Below, one piece after another: positions 33,160 to 42,706 of a DNA stretch of 64,000 nucleotides. Made by a program: the position numbers and the translations under genes. Below the pieces are notes generated by a model that worked only from the letters and a program-made list of their open reading frames with translations, made no database searches and was not told the DNA's origin. Each line of letters begins with the position of its first letter. Within the stretch, counting starts at the first letter, position 1. Source of the stretch: Alterisphingorhabdus sp038748365 (GTDB lineage: Bacteria; Pseudomonadota; Alphaproteobacteria; Sphingomonadales; Sphingomonadaceae); assembly GCA_038748365.1 (NCBI GenBank), contig JBCDIZ010000013.1:4728-68727 (forward strand). Reading direction: 5' to 3'.

Positions 33160-34080
33160 ATGCCGCATATTCTGAAATCCGCTTTGGCCCTTGGCCTAGT
33201 CGTGGCCCTGCCTGCCACCGCACCGCTTTATGCCGCTGGCTCGCGTTCTTCGCCAAGCCAGAGCGCACCGCAATATGATGCGGCGGAAGAGTATCAAAAG
33301 GGTCTAAAAGCTTTGGAAGCAGCCGATTATCGCGCGGCGGAAAAAGCATTCAAGCGCAGTCTTCGTGTAGCATCGGACGACACCAATACGCAATATATGC
33401 TGGGCGTCACCTATTTGCGGGCCGAGAAATATGGCAAGGCTGTGAAGCGCTTTGAAAGAGTGGTGAACAGCACGCCCGATATGGTTCTGGCGCATCGCGA
33501 TCTGGCGATTGCATATGTCCAGCTGGACGAACGCACGAGTGCTCAGGAGGTGCTCGGCCGGATAAAGGCGCTGCAAACCGAATGTGCGGGGACATGCACC
33601 GATGCAGCCGAGCTGGACCAGGCGGTGAGCACTGTTGAGTCTGCACTGGCCGGAGAGACGGCATTGCGCAGCGGCCCGGATATCGGTGCACTGGCCGATG
33701 CCTCTCGCGGCGATGCGCTTTATTCCGACGCGATCGCGCTGATCAATCAGCAGCGTTATGCCGAGGCGTTGGAGCGTCTGGATGATGCTGCGCTCGCTTT
33801 CGGCCCGCATCCCGATATCCTGACCTATCAAGGCTTTGCCAATCGCAAGCTCAAGCGCTTTGACGTGGCCGAGGGCTATTATGGCCGCGCATTGGCGCTG
33901 GCTCCGGAGCATCGTGGTGCATGGGAATATTATGGCGAGCTGAAGCTGGAGCGCGGCGATATGGCGGGCGCGAAACAGCATCTTGCCAAGCTGGAAAGCC
34001 TGTGCAGCTTTGGCTGCTATGAAGCCGACGAGCTGGGCCGCTGGATCGCCAAAGCCGAGGCGCAATCATCCGCGCTTTAA
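33160..34080 (+). CDS. Exported TPR-repeat protein
   Basis: The protein has 306 residues from ATG 33160, chosen because GGAG lies just upstream and a signal peptide follows directly (about 1-24, ending LYAAG). Tetratricopeptide repeats occur at about 44-110 (YQKGLKALEAADYRAAEKAF, TQYMLGVTYLRAEKYGKAV) and 185-285. It is a periplasmic protein-interaction scaffold of unknown partner. The downstream cytochrome-like gene is tightly linked and perhaps overlapping, suggesting a joint function. Confidence 0.85.
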   Translation: MPHILKSALALGLVVALPATAPLYAAGSRSSPSQSAPQYDAAEEYQKGLKALEAADYRAAEKAFKRSLRVASDDTNTQYMLGVTYLRAEKYGKAVKRFERVVNSTPDMVLAHRDLAIAYVQLDERTSAQEVLGRIKALQTECAGTCTDAAELDQAVSTVESALAGETALRSGPDIGALADASRGDALYSDAIALINQQRYAEALERLDDAALAFGPHPDILTYQGFANRKLKRFDVAEGYYGRALALAPEHRGAWEYYGELKLERGDMAGAKQHLAKLESLCSFGCYEADELGRWIAKAEAQSSAL

Positions 34081-34109
34081 CGGCTGCATTTCTGATCGGC
34101 GGCGCGGCG

Positions 34110-34982
34110 TTGCTGCTTGCCGCCACTGATGCGCTTCCCTTGCGCGCGATGCAATGGCTCAAGGTGGATGGCGGACCGGACGCTATGGTGCCTGCGGTCA
34201 ATTATGATCCGGGCGTCTGTCTGGCGGCCAATCCATCGCAAAATGCGCTTACTGGCGAAATCCTGTTTCGCACCCCGTCATTACTGGGCGGGCAGGCGGC
34301 CAAGGCTGGCCTGTCCTGCGCCAGTTGCCATGTGAATGGTGGGGATAACCCCAATTTCCATTTCCCCAATGCCTCGGGCGCGCCGGGTACTGCCGATGTT
34401 TCAAATAGTTTTTTCAGCGCTGCCGGAGGCAATGAAACCTTCGATCCAATGCCGATTCCGAACCTTGCGGAACCGGGTAAGGTCTCGCGCACAGAGCCCG
34501 GTCAGATGGAGGCTTTCCTTAATACCCTGATCGTTAAAGAATTCGCCGGGGAAGAACCGGACGCTGCCGCACTCTCGGCGCTGGCCGATTATATCCGTGC
34601 GCTTCGGTCATGCGAAGTGCAGGATGAATCCGGGCGCAGCCTTTCGGGTGATCTGGCGCTGGTGGAGCGCGCCGCGCTCATGGCCGAACGCCGGATGGCG
34701 GCGCGCGATGAGGATATGGCGCGACTGTTGGTTGCCGGTGCGCGTGATACGCTGGGGCGCATCCATGAGCGTTTTGCCGGGGATGCTTTGCGCAAAGAAC
34801 GCAATTCCATCGAGCATACCAGTATCACCCTTTATGCGGCTTCGCGCGAAACCGAGAGCAGCAACCGCATTGCCTCTTTTGCCGTATGGCGCGAGACCTT
34901 TCATGGATTGCGGCTGAGCCTGCTACTGCGTGAGGATGAGTCGCTCTTTAATCCAGAGCGTTTGCGGGCCGCACTGGACTGA
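34110..34982 (+). CDS. Exported c-type cytochrome-like protein
   Basis: The protein has about 290 residues. One haem-binding motif CASCH lies near residue 69, in a segment followed by NGGDNPNFHFPNA, as in cytochrome c peroxidase-like or other dihaem-related proteins; only one CxxCH is visible. The start is uncertain. TTG at 34110 is the only usual start codon in reach, but the frame is open upstream to 34023 and codes for a good signal sequence (IIRALTAAFLIGG), which would require initiation at an ATC near 34065. If so, it overlaps the TPR gene. The distal ligand and substrate are unknown. Confidence 0.7.
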   Translation: MLLAATDALPLRAMQWLKVDGGPDAMVPAVNYDPGVCLAANPSQNALTGEILFRTPSLLGGQAAKAGLSCASCHVNGGDNPNFHFPNASGAPGTADVSNSFFSAAGGNETFDPMPIPNLAEPGKVSRTEPGQMEAFLNTLIVKEFAGEEPDAAALSALADYIRALRSCEVQDESGRSLSGDLALVERAALMAERRMAARDEDMARLLVAGARDTLGRIHERFAGDALRKERNSIEHTSITLYAASRETESSNRIASFAVWRETFHGLRLSLLLREDESLFNPERLRAALD

Positions 34983-35081
34983 GGCCATCATCCTTGTTGC
35001 GCCGCAACATGCTGCGCTGTATAGGGCCGCGCAGGACGCGCCATAAGGGCTGCGTCACAATCTCATAAGGCCTTTCAGACA

Positions 35082-36923
35082 ATGTCTACCGCTTCGCTGC
35101 GCAATATTGCGATCATCGCTCATGTTGACCATGGCAAAACCACGCTGGTTGACCAGCTTTTCCGCCAGTCCGGCACCTTTCGCGACAATCAGCGGGTGGA
35201 AGAGCGCGCGATGGATTCCAATGATCTGGAGAAAGAGCGCGGCATTACCATTCTCGCCAAATGCACCAGCGTTGAGCGCGAGGATGCAGATGGCAATCCC
35301 ATTCGCATCAACATTGTCGATACCCCGGGACACGCCGATTTCGGTGGTGAGGTTGAGCGCATTCTCTCGATGGTGGATGGCGTTATCCTGCTGGTCGACG
35401 CCGCCGAAGGCCCGATGCCGCAAACCAAATTTGTCACCGGCAAGGCGCTGGCTCTGGGCCTTAAACCCATCGTCGTGGTCAACAAGATTGACCGCCCCGA
35501 TGGCCGTCCGGCCGAAGTTCTCGACGAGGTGTTTGAGCTGTTCCTCAACTTGGATGCCAATGATGAGCAGCTGGATTTCCCCGCGCTCTTCGCGTCGGGC
35601 CGTTCGGGCTATGCCAATCTCGATGCGGACGCACGCGACGGCGATCTGTCGCCGCTGTTCGATACCATCATCAACCATGTCCCCGCGCCGCAAGTGGATA
35701 AGGATGCGCCGTTCAGCTTCCTGGTGACGCTGCTTGATCGCGACAATTTTGTCGGCCGCATTCTTACCGGACGCATTGCCACTGGCACGCTCAATATGAA
35801 TGACCCGATCCGCGCCATCGACCGCGAGGGTAATCAGGTGGAAGCAGGCCGTGCGACCAAGATCATGGCCTTTCGCGGGCTGGAGCGGGTGCCTGTAGAA
35901 AGCGCGACGGCCGGCGATATCATCTCACTGGCCGGGCTTACCGAGGCGACCGTGGCCAACACCATCGCTGCGCCGGAAGTGGAAACCCCGATTGAAGCGC
36001 AGCCGATTGATCCGCCGACGCTTTCCATGCGTTTTGCGGTGAATGACAGCCCTTTTGCGGGCCGTGAGGGCGATAAGGTGACCAGCCGCATGATCCGCGA
36101 CCGGCTGTTTCGCGAGGCGGAAAGCAATGTCGCCATCCGCATCACCGAGAGTGATGACAAGGACAGCTTTGACGTTGCCGGACGCGGAGAACTACAGCTG
36201 GGTGTATTGATCGAAACCATGCGCCGCGAGGGCTTTGAACTCGGCATCAGCCGTCCGCGCGTTCTGTTCCGTGAAGAAAATGGCGAGCGTCTGGAGCCCT
36301 ATGAAACCGTGGTGATTGATGTTGATGACGATCATTCGGGTACAGTGGTAGAGAAGATGCAGCTGCGTAAAGCCGAGCTGGTCGATATGCGTCCGTCGGG
36401 CGGTGGCAAGACCCGCATCACCTTCAGCGCACCATCACGTGGCTTGATCGGCTATCATGGCGAATTTCTATCGGATACACGCGGCACCGGCCTGATGAAC
36501 CGCCTGTTCGAGAAATATGGTCCCTATAAGGGTCAGGTTGCCGGACGGCCCAATGGGGTGCTGATCTCCAACGGCACCGGCGAGAGCGTTGGCTATGCGC
36601 TGAACGCGCTGGAAGACCGTGGCGAGCTGTTTATCGGCTCGGGCGTGCCGATCTATGAGGGCATGGTGATTGGCGAGAATGCCAAGCCGGAAGACCTTGA
36701 GGTCAACCCGATGAAATCAAAACAGCTCACTAACTTCCGCTCTACCGGTAAGGATGATGCCATCCGCCTGACCCCGCCGCGGCTGATGAGCCTGGAACAG
36801 GCGATTGCGTACATCGATGATGATGAAATGGTCGAAGTGACCCCCAAATCCATCCGCCTGCGCAAACGCCATCTCGATCCGCATGAGCGCAAAAAAGCCG
36901 CGCGCAAGGCCGAAGCAGCGTAA
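35082..36923 (+). CDS. typA: Translational GTPase TypA/BipA
   Basis: The protein has 613 residues. The GTPase domain has G1 AHVDHGKTTL near residue 13, DTPGHADFGGEVERI and NKIDRPDGRP. EF-G-like domains II, III and V follow, then the BipA-specific C-terminal domain (RGTGLMNRLFEKYGPYKG, FRSTGKDDAIRLTPPR). It acts on the ribosome in 50S assembly and stress or cold responses. The gene stands alone, with a possible -10 near 35021. Confidence 0.96.
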   Translation: MSTASLRNIAIIAHVDHGKTTLVDQLFRQSGTFRDNQRVEERAMDSNDLEKERGITILAKCTSVEREDADGNPIRINIVDTPGHADFGGEVERILSMVDGVILLVDAAEGPMPQTKFVTGKALALGLKPIVVVNKIDRPDGRPAEVLDEVFELFLNLDANDEQLDFPALFASGRSGYANLDADARDGDLSPLFDTIINHVPAPQVDKDAPFSFLVTLLDRDNFVGRILTGRIATGTLNMNDPIRAIDREGNQVEAGRATKIMAFRGLERVPVESATAGDIISLAGLTEATVANTIAAPEVETPIEAQPIDPPTLSMRFAVNDSPFAGREGDKVTSRMIRDRLFREAESNVAIRITESDDKDSFDVAGRGELQLGVLIETMRREGFELGISRPRVLFREENGERLEPYETVVIDVDDDHSGTVVEKMQLRKAELVDMRPSGGGKTRITFSAPSRGLIGYHGEFLSDTRGTGLMNRLFEKYGPYKGQVAGRPNGVLISNGTGESVGYALNALEDRGELFIGSGVPIYEGMVIGENAKPEDLEVNPMKSKQLTNFRSTGKDDAIRLTPPRLMSLEQAIAYIDDDEMVEVTPKSIRLRKRHLDPHERKKAARKAEAA

Positions 36924-37040
36924 TTTCGAAAAACAAATACCCCGCTCTGCGCAACCTGTTTTTACATCTATTCGCTATATGAGGCTTGTGACGATGTGAT
37001 CATCGACATAGCTCTGTTGTGACTAGAGAAGGGGTTCCCC

Positions 37041-37469
37041 ATGGAATGGATGATCTTGCCGCTTAAGCGCTATGCCGATTTTGAAGGTCGCTCTCGGCGG
37101 CTTGAATATTGGATGTTCTATCTGTTTCAGTTGCTGGTTTATGTCATTTTGTTTGCGATCTTTATCGTAGCTGGACCGCCTATGTCAGGCTCTGATGATA
37201 CATCTCTAGGGGCGCACCCATTTGCGGCAATCTTCCTTGGTCTGATGGTACTTTTTGCACTGGGTACGGTCATTCCCAACATTGCTGTTACTGTCCGGCG
37301 GTTTCATGATCAGGATAAATCGGGCTGGATGTATCTTCTGATGCTTATCCCTTATCTTGGTGGATTGATTGTGTTCGTCTTCATGCTGCTTCCCGGCACA
37401 GTCGGTGAAAACCAATATGGCCTCGATCCCAAGGGCGCTGGCGGGGATATCCGAGAAGTCTTTTCCTAA
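37041..37469 (+). CDS. DUF805 inner-membrane protein
   Basis: The protein has 142 residues. It opens MEWMILPLKRYADFEGRSRR, the usual DUF805 beginning, and has three or four transmembrane helices and the VRRFHDQDKSGW motif near residue 90. Function unknown. GAAGGGG precedes the ATG. A CTATATGAGG sequence near 36976 could be its -10 region. Confidence 0.85.
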   Translation: MEWMILPLKRYADFEGRSRRLEYWMFYLFQLLVYVILFAIFIVAGPPMSGSDDTSLGAHPFAAIFLGLMVLFALGTVIPNIAVTVRRFHDQDKSGWMYLLMLIPYLGGLIVFVFMLLPGTVGENQYGLDPKGAGGDIREVFS

Positions 37470-37545
37470 CCGATGCTCTGTTATTGCCTCGGCTTACTAT
37501 TGATCATATGAGGCTAGCAGCCAAGACTAGTGAAGAGCAGCATAT

Positions 37546-37815
37546 ATGACCGATGTTCCACCCGATCGCCTCGCCGTGCATCCATCCAGTCCCTATTATG
37601 ATGCAGAAAAACTGGCGCGTGGTATTGGCATCCGCTTCAAGGGCGAGCGCAAGACCACGGTTGAGGAATATTGCATATCCGAAGGCTGGGTGCGGGTGCA
37701 GGCGGGTAAGACGCTGGACCGCAAGGGGCGGCCTTTGACGCTTAAGCTCAACGGTCCGGTAGAAGCCTGGTATGAAGATCTGGGTGATGATGCCCCGGTG
37801 GCTAAAGCCGATTAG
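37546..37815 (+). CDS. DUF3297 family protein
   Basis: The 89-residue soluble protein matches the DUF3297 pattern: PPDRLAVHPSSPYYD, then RGIGIRFKGERKTTVEEYC and WVRVQAGKTLDRKGRPL. Function unknown; the family is widespread in Proteobacteria. It is convergent with the CHAP-domain gene, leaving six bases between the stops. Confidence 0.88.
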   Translation: MTDVPPDRLAVHPSSPYYDAEKLARGIGIRFKGERKTTVEEYCISEGWVRVQAGKTLDRKGRPLTLKLNGPVEAWYEDLGDDAPVAKAD

Positions 37816-37821
37816 ACCGAC

Positions 37822-38472
37822 TTACTCAACCTGACCAATATCCAGCTTGCCGAGCAGATCGCCCAAAGGATCGGATCTAAATGCTGGTGCGGCATCTGGT
37901 TCAGCCATATCAACAGCATATATCCGTTCCGGGGCTTGGCGCTCAATCGCCTCGGGCTTGTTGCCTGGCGCGGCGTTGTAGATAAAACCATGGACCGGAT
38001 AGCGCGTGGTGCCCAGATCGCTGATCGGGGCGTACCAGACGCGCACCTCTGACCAGTCATTAGCGGGCGAGACATCAATCGCCCTCACGCCGCGCTCGAT
38101 TTGGCCGCGACGGCCATTGATCGGCGACCAGTTGGCATGGTCGAGCAATATGGTGCGGTCATCGATAATCGCGCTGACTGCAGCGACATGGCCGAGGCGC
38201 ATCCGCCCGGTCGGCCGAAAAGCCAGCACTGCACCAACGGCAGGTGCATTGCCACGGGCATAGCGATTAGCAGCCTGTCCCCACCATGTATGCGCGTCGC
38301 CATAGATGCTGATACCGGATTGCTGGCGCGCATAGGGCACACATTGCAAATAGCCATCACCATTGGCGTTGGCGGGCAGGGGAGTCATGATTGTCGCCAC
38401 ACCAAGCCACAGCATGGCCACCGCGACGATGCGGCGTGCGTAGTTTGGCAGAGAAGAAAACAGCGAAATCAT
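37822..38472 (-). CDS. Exported CHAP-domain amidase/peptidase-like protein
   Basis: The protein has 216 residues with a signal peptide (about 1-37, ending ANAN). The CHAP domain follows. The catalytic cysteine is in YLQCVPYARQQSG (about Cys44) and the histidine is in RLGHVAAVSAI (about His94), with an acidic or Asn residue in LDHANWSP. CHAP enzymes cleave peptidoglycan peptides or glutathionylspermidine. An acidic C-terminal tail of about 50 residues follows. Confidence 0.88.
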   Translation of the reverse strand: MISLFSSLPNYARRIVAVAMLWLGVATIMTPLPANANGDGYLQCVPYARQQSGISIYGDAHTWWGQAANRYARGNAPAVGAVLAFRPTGRMRLGHVAAVSAIIDDRTILLDHANWSPINGRRGQIERGVRAIDVSPANDWSEVRVWYAPISDLGTTRYPVHGFIYNAAPGNKPEAIERQAPERIYAVDMAEPDAAPAFRSDPLGDLLGKLDIGQVE

Positions 38473-38628
38473 GACTTTGGCGATTATCCGAAATCGTTAA
38501 AAAAGGGTTAAGCGCTTTCGCCTGTCCGCGGTGGAAAGAGCCGCAAGTATCCTCATTATCCGCAGAAATTTATGACTTGCTTACCATTTAGGGTTAAAGC
38601 ATCGCTTATGGACGAAGTTGGTGAGAAG

Positions 38629-39975
38629 ATGGCCCATAATGGCGGCAAGGCTGATCCAAAGCCCAAAAGCGCCGTTAGCCATGGCGTCGGGCTGGCCGGT
38701 ATGGTTGGTCTGATCGGCTGGATATTGATTGCACGTCACTATGGCATGGATGGCCCTTATTCGGCGCTAATGGCGACGACATGGTGCGGCGCGGCGATGG
38801 TTGCATGGTCGCTTTTGGTCGACAAGGTGCATAAGCGCGCATCGACCGGGATTGACTGGAGCAATCCGAAGCCGATTTCCGAGATTATGGATATCAGCCA
38901 GATCAAACTGGCCGGGCTATGGGCAACCTGGGGTATTATTGCCGCCGTCTATACCATTTGTCGCTGGTATTGGGGTGGGCAATATCTCTTCTCGATGCGC
39001 GTCTTTACCGCCGTCGCACCACTGCTGTTCTTTGGTTCTATCCCCTATGTGATCTGGCTCGATCGCTATCTGAAAGAACCTAAAGATGGCGCATGGCATT
39101 TTGGTGCGATGCTTTGTGGTCAGTCAGGCTGGGACCGGGAAGCCATTGCCAATCATGCACGCAGCTGGCTGGTCAAAGGCTTCTTCCTCGCCTTTATGAT
39201 TTCCATCGTTCCTGGCGGCTTTGGCGAAGTGGTGCGCATGGATATTGCCGAGATCATGACCAATCCGGTATGGATCGCAGGCAGTCTGATCACCGCGATG
39301 TTTGTCATCGATGTGCAATTTGCGACTGTTGGCTATCTGCTGACCATGAAACCGCTTGATGCCCATATCCGCAGTGCCAATCCTTATCTTTCCGGCTGGA
39401 TGGCGGCTTTGATTTGCTATCCGCCCTTCATTTTGATGGGCGGCGGGGGGCCACTGGATTATCATCAGAACACCGCTGAATGGTCCTACTGGTTTGAAGG
39501 CAATACCCTACTGCTGAGCATCTGGGGCGCGACATTGGTTGTCCTCACTGCTATTTATGCCTGGGCTACGGTGGTTTTCGGGCTACGTTTCTCCAATCTG
39601 ACACATCGCGGCATCCTGACCCATGGCCCTTATGGCTTCACCAAGCACCCCGCCTATTTGTCGAAGAATCTGTTCTGGTGGTTTGCCACCATGCCATTCC
39701 TTGCTACCAGCGGATCGATCACCGACATGGTACGCAATACGGTTCTGCTCGGGGTGGTCAGTGGCGTCTATTATTGGCGTGCCCGTACTGAAGAGAAGCA
39801 TCTGATGGCTGATCCGGATTATGCCGAATATGCGGCGTGGATGGATCGCAACGCACTGATCCCACGCAGTATCAATGGGTTGTTTGGCTGGCTGACCGGC
39901 TGGCGCAAGCCGAAAGATGCGTTACAACCGTCAGAAGCAGGCAGTACCGCTGACGATATCGCTCCCGCGGAATAA
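38629..39975 (+). CDS. Large isoprenylcysteine methyltransferase-like membrane protein
   Basis: The protein has about 448 residues with roughly ten transmembrane helices. The C-terminal part (about 325-425) carries the ICMT/PEMT-type SAM-binding pattern: LTHRGILTHGPYGFTKHPAYLSKN and YWRARTEEKHLMADPDYAEY. ICMT family proteins are usually about 200 residues, so this has a large extra N-terminal membrane domain. Methyl acceptor unknown. GGTGAGAAG before ATG 38629 supports that start; 38572 and 38608 are alternatives. Confidence 0.75.
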   Translation: MAHNGGKADPKPKSAVSHGVGLAGMVGLIGWILIARHYGMDGPYSALMATTWCGAAMVAWSLLVDKVHKRASTGIDWSNPKPISEIMDISQIKLAGLWATWGIIAAVYTICRWYWGGQYLFSMRVFTAVAPLLFFGSIPYVIWLDRYLKEPKDGAWHFGAMLCGQSGWDREAIANHARSWLVKGFFLAFMISIVPGGFGEVVRMDIAEIMTNPVWIAGSLITAMFVIDVQFATVGYLLTMKPLDAHIRSANPYLSGWMAALICYPPFILMGGGGPLDYHQNTAEWSYWFEGNTLLLSIWGATLVVLTAIYAWATVVFGLRFSNLTHRGILTHGPYGFTKHPAYLSKNLFWWFATMPFLATSGSITDMVRNTVLLGVVSGVYYWRARTEEKHLMADPDYAEYAAWMDRNALIPRSINGLFGWLTGWRKPKDALQPSEAGSTADDIAPAE

Positions 39976-39993
39976 GCGAATAGCCATTGAATC

Positions 39994-40031
39994 AAAAAGG
40001 CCCGCAACGCGCTAACGCTGCGGGCCTTTTT
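39994..40031. terminator. Bidirectional Rho-independent terminator
   Basis: AAAAAGGCCCGCA (39994-40006) pairs with TGCGGGCCTTTTT (40019-40031) around a 12-base loop. The A-run and T-run make it functional on both strands, ending the methyltransferase-like gene and the convergent TonB-dependent receptor gene. Confidence 0.9.
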
Positions 40032-40048
40032 ATTTGATATTGCGTGCT

Positions 40049-42325
40049 TTAGAACCGCGTACCGATCTCAACACCAAAGATACGCGGTTCGTTGACGAAC
40101 GCGGTCAGGTTGTTGAAGTCGATGCCACCAACGGCGGAAGTATCGTTGGTGATGTTCCGCGCAAAGGCGGCGATATCGAATTTGCCATCATCGGTGCGAT
40201 AACCGATGCGCAGACCGCCTTCGAGCAGCCTGTCATCCGAGAACTCGACCGACTCATAGAGGAAGAACTGAATCTCGCTGCGATAATACCAGTCAGTGAA
40301 GGCGTAGATCTCGCCGCTACCTACCGGCACGGCATATCCAGCGGTCCAGTTGATTGTCCAGCGTGGTGATTGTGGCAGGCGGTTGCCATTTATGGAAGCA
40401 ATGCCGGGTGCTACAATAGGGTCAAGAACGGTACAGGGTGAGCCACAGACCTGGGTTTGCAGTTGCGGATCCTGAATTTCGTTCTCGTTAAAGCCAATAC
40501 CAACGCTGAGGTCGAGGCCGTCTGTCGGGCGTGCCTGGAACTCGGCCTCAAAACCATAGCTCTCCACATCAGCTGCGTTGAGCAGTGTGTTGAAGTTGAG
40601 GCCACCGCCGACAGCTGTGAGCTGCAGGTCTTCGGTGTTGGAATAATAGCCGGTCAGGTTGAAGCGGGCGCGGCCACCGAATAGGGTGGATTTAATGCCT
40701 GCCTCATAGGACATGGTGCGCTCGGAATCGGCAACCGAAGTGCTTCTACCGAAAGCCAGACGCCCCTGAATCGACGGTGCGCGATAGCCGCGTGCGGCGC
40801 GGGCGAAGATGTTGATGTCAGGATTGACCTCATAGACGGCGCTCAAATCCCAAGTCAGCAAATTGGCATCGACATTCTCGTTGATCGGGGCAACCGGGCC
40901 ACCAAAGCCAAGGAAACCGGGGCGAACATCAACTGGACGCGAGGCGACAAAGTCGCGGCTGTCATCATTATAGCGTGCGCCCGCCTGCAGGGTCAGGCCA
41001 TTATCAAAGGCATAGCTGACCGAGCCGAAGATACCAAAGGCTTCACTTTCCTGACGCTGAAGCGCGATTGCCGCGGGGGTAACGTCTTGCGGTGTGCCAA
41101 AGTCGAAGGTCTCAATATCGAGATTTTCGCTGAAATAGAACACACCGAACTGATAGTTGAATGCGCCGCCACCATTGCTTGCCAGACGTAATTCCTGGGT
41201 GAACTGGTCAAGGCTGGGGACATTGTCCTGAGTCTGGGCACTGAACGGAATGAAGCCAGGTCCTTGTTCGGGAGCGAAGGCATTACCAAAACCGCCATCA
41301 ACATCACCACGGCTGAACAAATTGCCGTTCCAATAGGAGGTGATGGAATAGAGAGTAACGTCGCCGAAATCATATTCGAACGCGCCGCCGACATTATACA
41401 GCTCAAGCCGCTGGAAGTTGACGCCATCGGCGCGGGTTTCGCTGCGGCGGAACTCGCTGCCGGGGCCGTCAAGACCAATCAGATCACCCGTCCCCTGTTC
41501 CAGTGCGTTGGCGCGGAAGACAATGGCGGTGCCATCAAAGATACGCGTCTGGCCAAACAGGCGCCCGGTAAAACCACCGCTTTCATATTGGAGTTGGATA
41601 CGCGCGGCGATGTCATCAAAACCGCCAAGATTATTGTCACCGGGTGCGTCAATATTGTCGATCCAGTTGTCGCGGCGCTGATAAGAGCCGGATGCGCGGA
41701 CTGAGAAGCCGCTATCATCTGCGGCACCGACTGCGCCCTGAATATTGACCGAGCCGAAGCTGCCAAGGCTGGCACGGGCATAGCCGCCGGTATCTCCGGG
41801 TTTTACCGTGTCGAATTTGACGATACCTGCTGGGGTGTTGCGGCCGAAAAGCGTACCCTGTGGACCGCGCAGAACCTCGACACGCTCCATATCGAAGACC
41901 GGAAAGCCTTTGAGGATTGGGTTTTCGAGAACCACATCGTCATAAACCAGGCTGACCGGTTGTGATGCGTTGAGGTCAAAGTCGGTGTTGCCGAGGCCAC
42001 GAATATAAAAGCGCGGAAAGGTGCGACCGAAGGAGCTCTCAATATTTAATGACGGAACGCGGCCAGCCAGCGAGCGGATATCCGCACCGCCTGAGGACAG
42101 AACGTCAAGCGCGTCATCATTCAGGATAGAGACCGATAGCGGTACATCCTGAATATCCTCATCGCGGCGTTGCGCGGTGACGGTAATGACATCAAGACCC
42201 TGATCATCGGCTTCGGCATCTTCGGGTGACTGCTGCGCCATGGCTGGCGCGGTGGTCAGAGCAGATGTCGCAAGCGCTGAGGCCAGGACAGTACGAAAAG
42301 CAGTTTTGTGAAAGTTAGAACGCAT
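40049..42325 (-). CDS. TonB-dependent outer-membrane receptor
   Basis: The protein has about 758 residues. A signal peptide ends near APAMAQQ (about 29), followed by a TonB box DVITVTAQR, a plug domain (about 55-165, with ERVEVLRGPQGTLFGRNTPAG) and a 22-strand barrel ending in a terminal Phe (GVEIGTRF). This is the large sphingomonad receptor subgroup that takes up plant or aromatic compounds, sugars or siderophores; the ligand cannot be predicted. No linked enzyme or regulator gene points to one. Confidence 0.93.
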   Translation of the reverse strand: MRSNFHKTAFRTVLASALATSALTTAPAMAQQSPEDAEADDQGLDVITVTAQRRDEDIQDVPLSVSILNDDALDVLSSGGADIRSLAGRVPSLNIESSFGRTFPRFYIRGLGNTDFDLNASQPVSLVYDDVVLENPILKGFPVFDMERVEVLRGPQGTLFGRNTPAGIVKFDTVKPGDTGGYARASLGSFGSVNIQGAVGAADDSGFSVRASGSYQRRDNWIDNIDAPGDNNLGGFDDIAARIQLQYESGGFTGRLFGQTRIFDGTAIVFRANALEQGTGDLIGLDGPGSEFRRSETRADGVNFQRLELYNVGGAFEYDFGDVTLYSITSYWNGNLFSRGDVDGGFGNAFAPEQGPGFIPFSAQTQDNVPSLDQFTQELRLASNGGGAFNYQFGVFYFSENLDIETFDFGTPQDVTPAAIALQRQESEAFGIFGSVSYAFDNGLTLQAGARYNDDSRDFVASRPVDVRPGFLGFGGPVAPINENVDANLLTWDLSAVYEVNPDINIFARAARGYRAPSIQGRLAFGRSTSVADSERTMSYEAGIKSTLFGGRARFNLTGYYSNTEDLQLTAVGGGLNFNTLLNAADVESYGFEAEFQARPTDGLDLSVGIGFNENEIQDPQLQTQVCGSPCTVLDPIVAPGIASINGNRLPQSPRWTINWTAGYAVPVGSGEIYAFTDWYYRSEIQFFLYESVEFSDDRLLEGGLRIGYRTDDGKFDIAAFARNITNDTSAVGGIDFNNLTAFVNEPRIFGVEIGTRF

Positions 42326-42539
42326 AATCATAAATCTCCATCGCTGGCAGCCTCACCATCATTGCTGTGCGGAATGACTTTGCGGAGATCGTTACTATGC
42401 CCCCGTATGAAGGCAGTGCCTGAAAAAATGCTGCACTGCGGTCAAGGTGAGGGCGCAGAATCATGGGGATTATTGCAATTTCGCCGAGCTATTGTGACGT
42501 TTATGCGACAGTTGCTGGTGATAGGTTAGCCGACATATT

Positions 42540-42699
42540 CCCCTCCCGCTTGCGGGAGGGGTTAGGGGTGAGGCGATGCGCAGCATCGCTCGGGTGAACG
42601 AAAATCTGTGTGGGGAGCAGGCCCCCCCGCTGCGACTAACCGCCTTCGCTGAAGCTACGGCGCTAAGTCTCACTGCCCTTCCCGCAAGCGGGAGGGGAG
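42540..42699. repeat. Composite of family B hairpins and a family F block
   Basis: Hairpin CCCCTCCCGCTTGCGGGAGGGG (42540-42561) is followed by a second hairpin GCGATGCGCAGCATCGC, then a family F block from CGCTGCGACTAAC (42628) to CTAAGTCTCACTGCC, and hairpin CCCTTCCCGCAAGCGGGAGGG (42676-42696). It fills most of the 380-base gap 42326-42706, in which I see no gene; 42326-42539 has no recognisable feature. Confidence 0.6.
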
Positions 42700-42706
42700 A
42701 CGGGTG

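Noticed and set aside
42308..42529. Small + strand ORF next to the TonB-dependent receptor
   Set aside because: Overlaps the receptor start on the other strand and runs toward the repeat; no domain.
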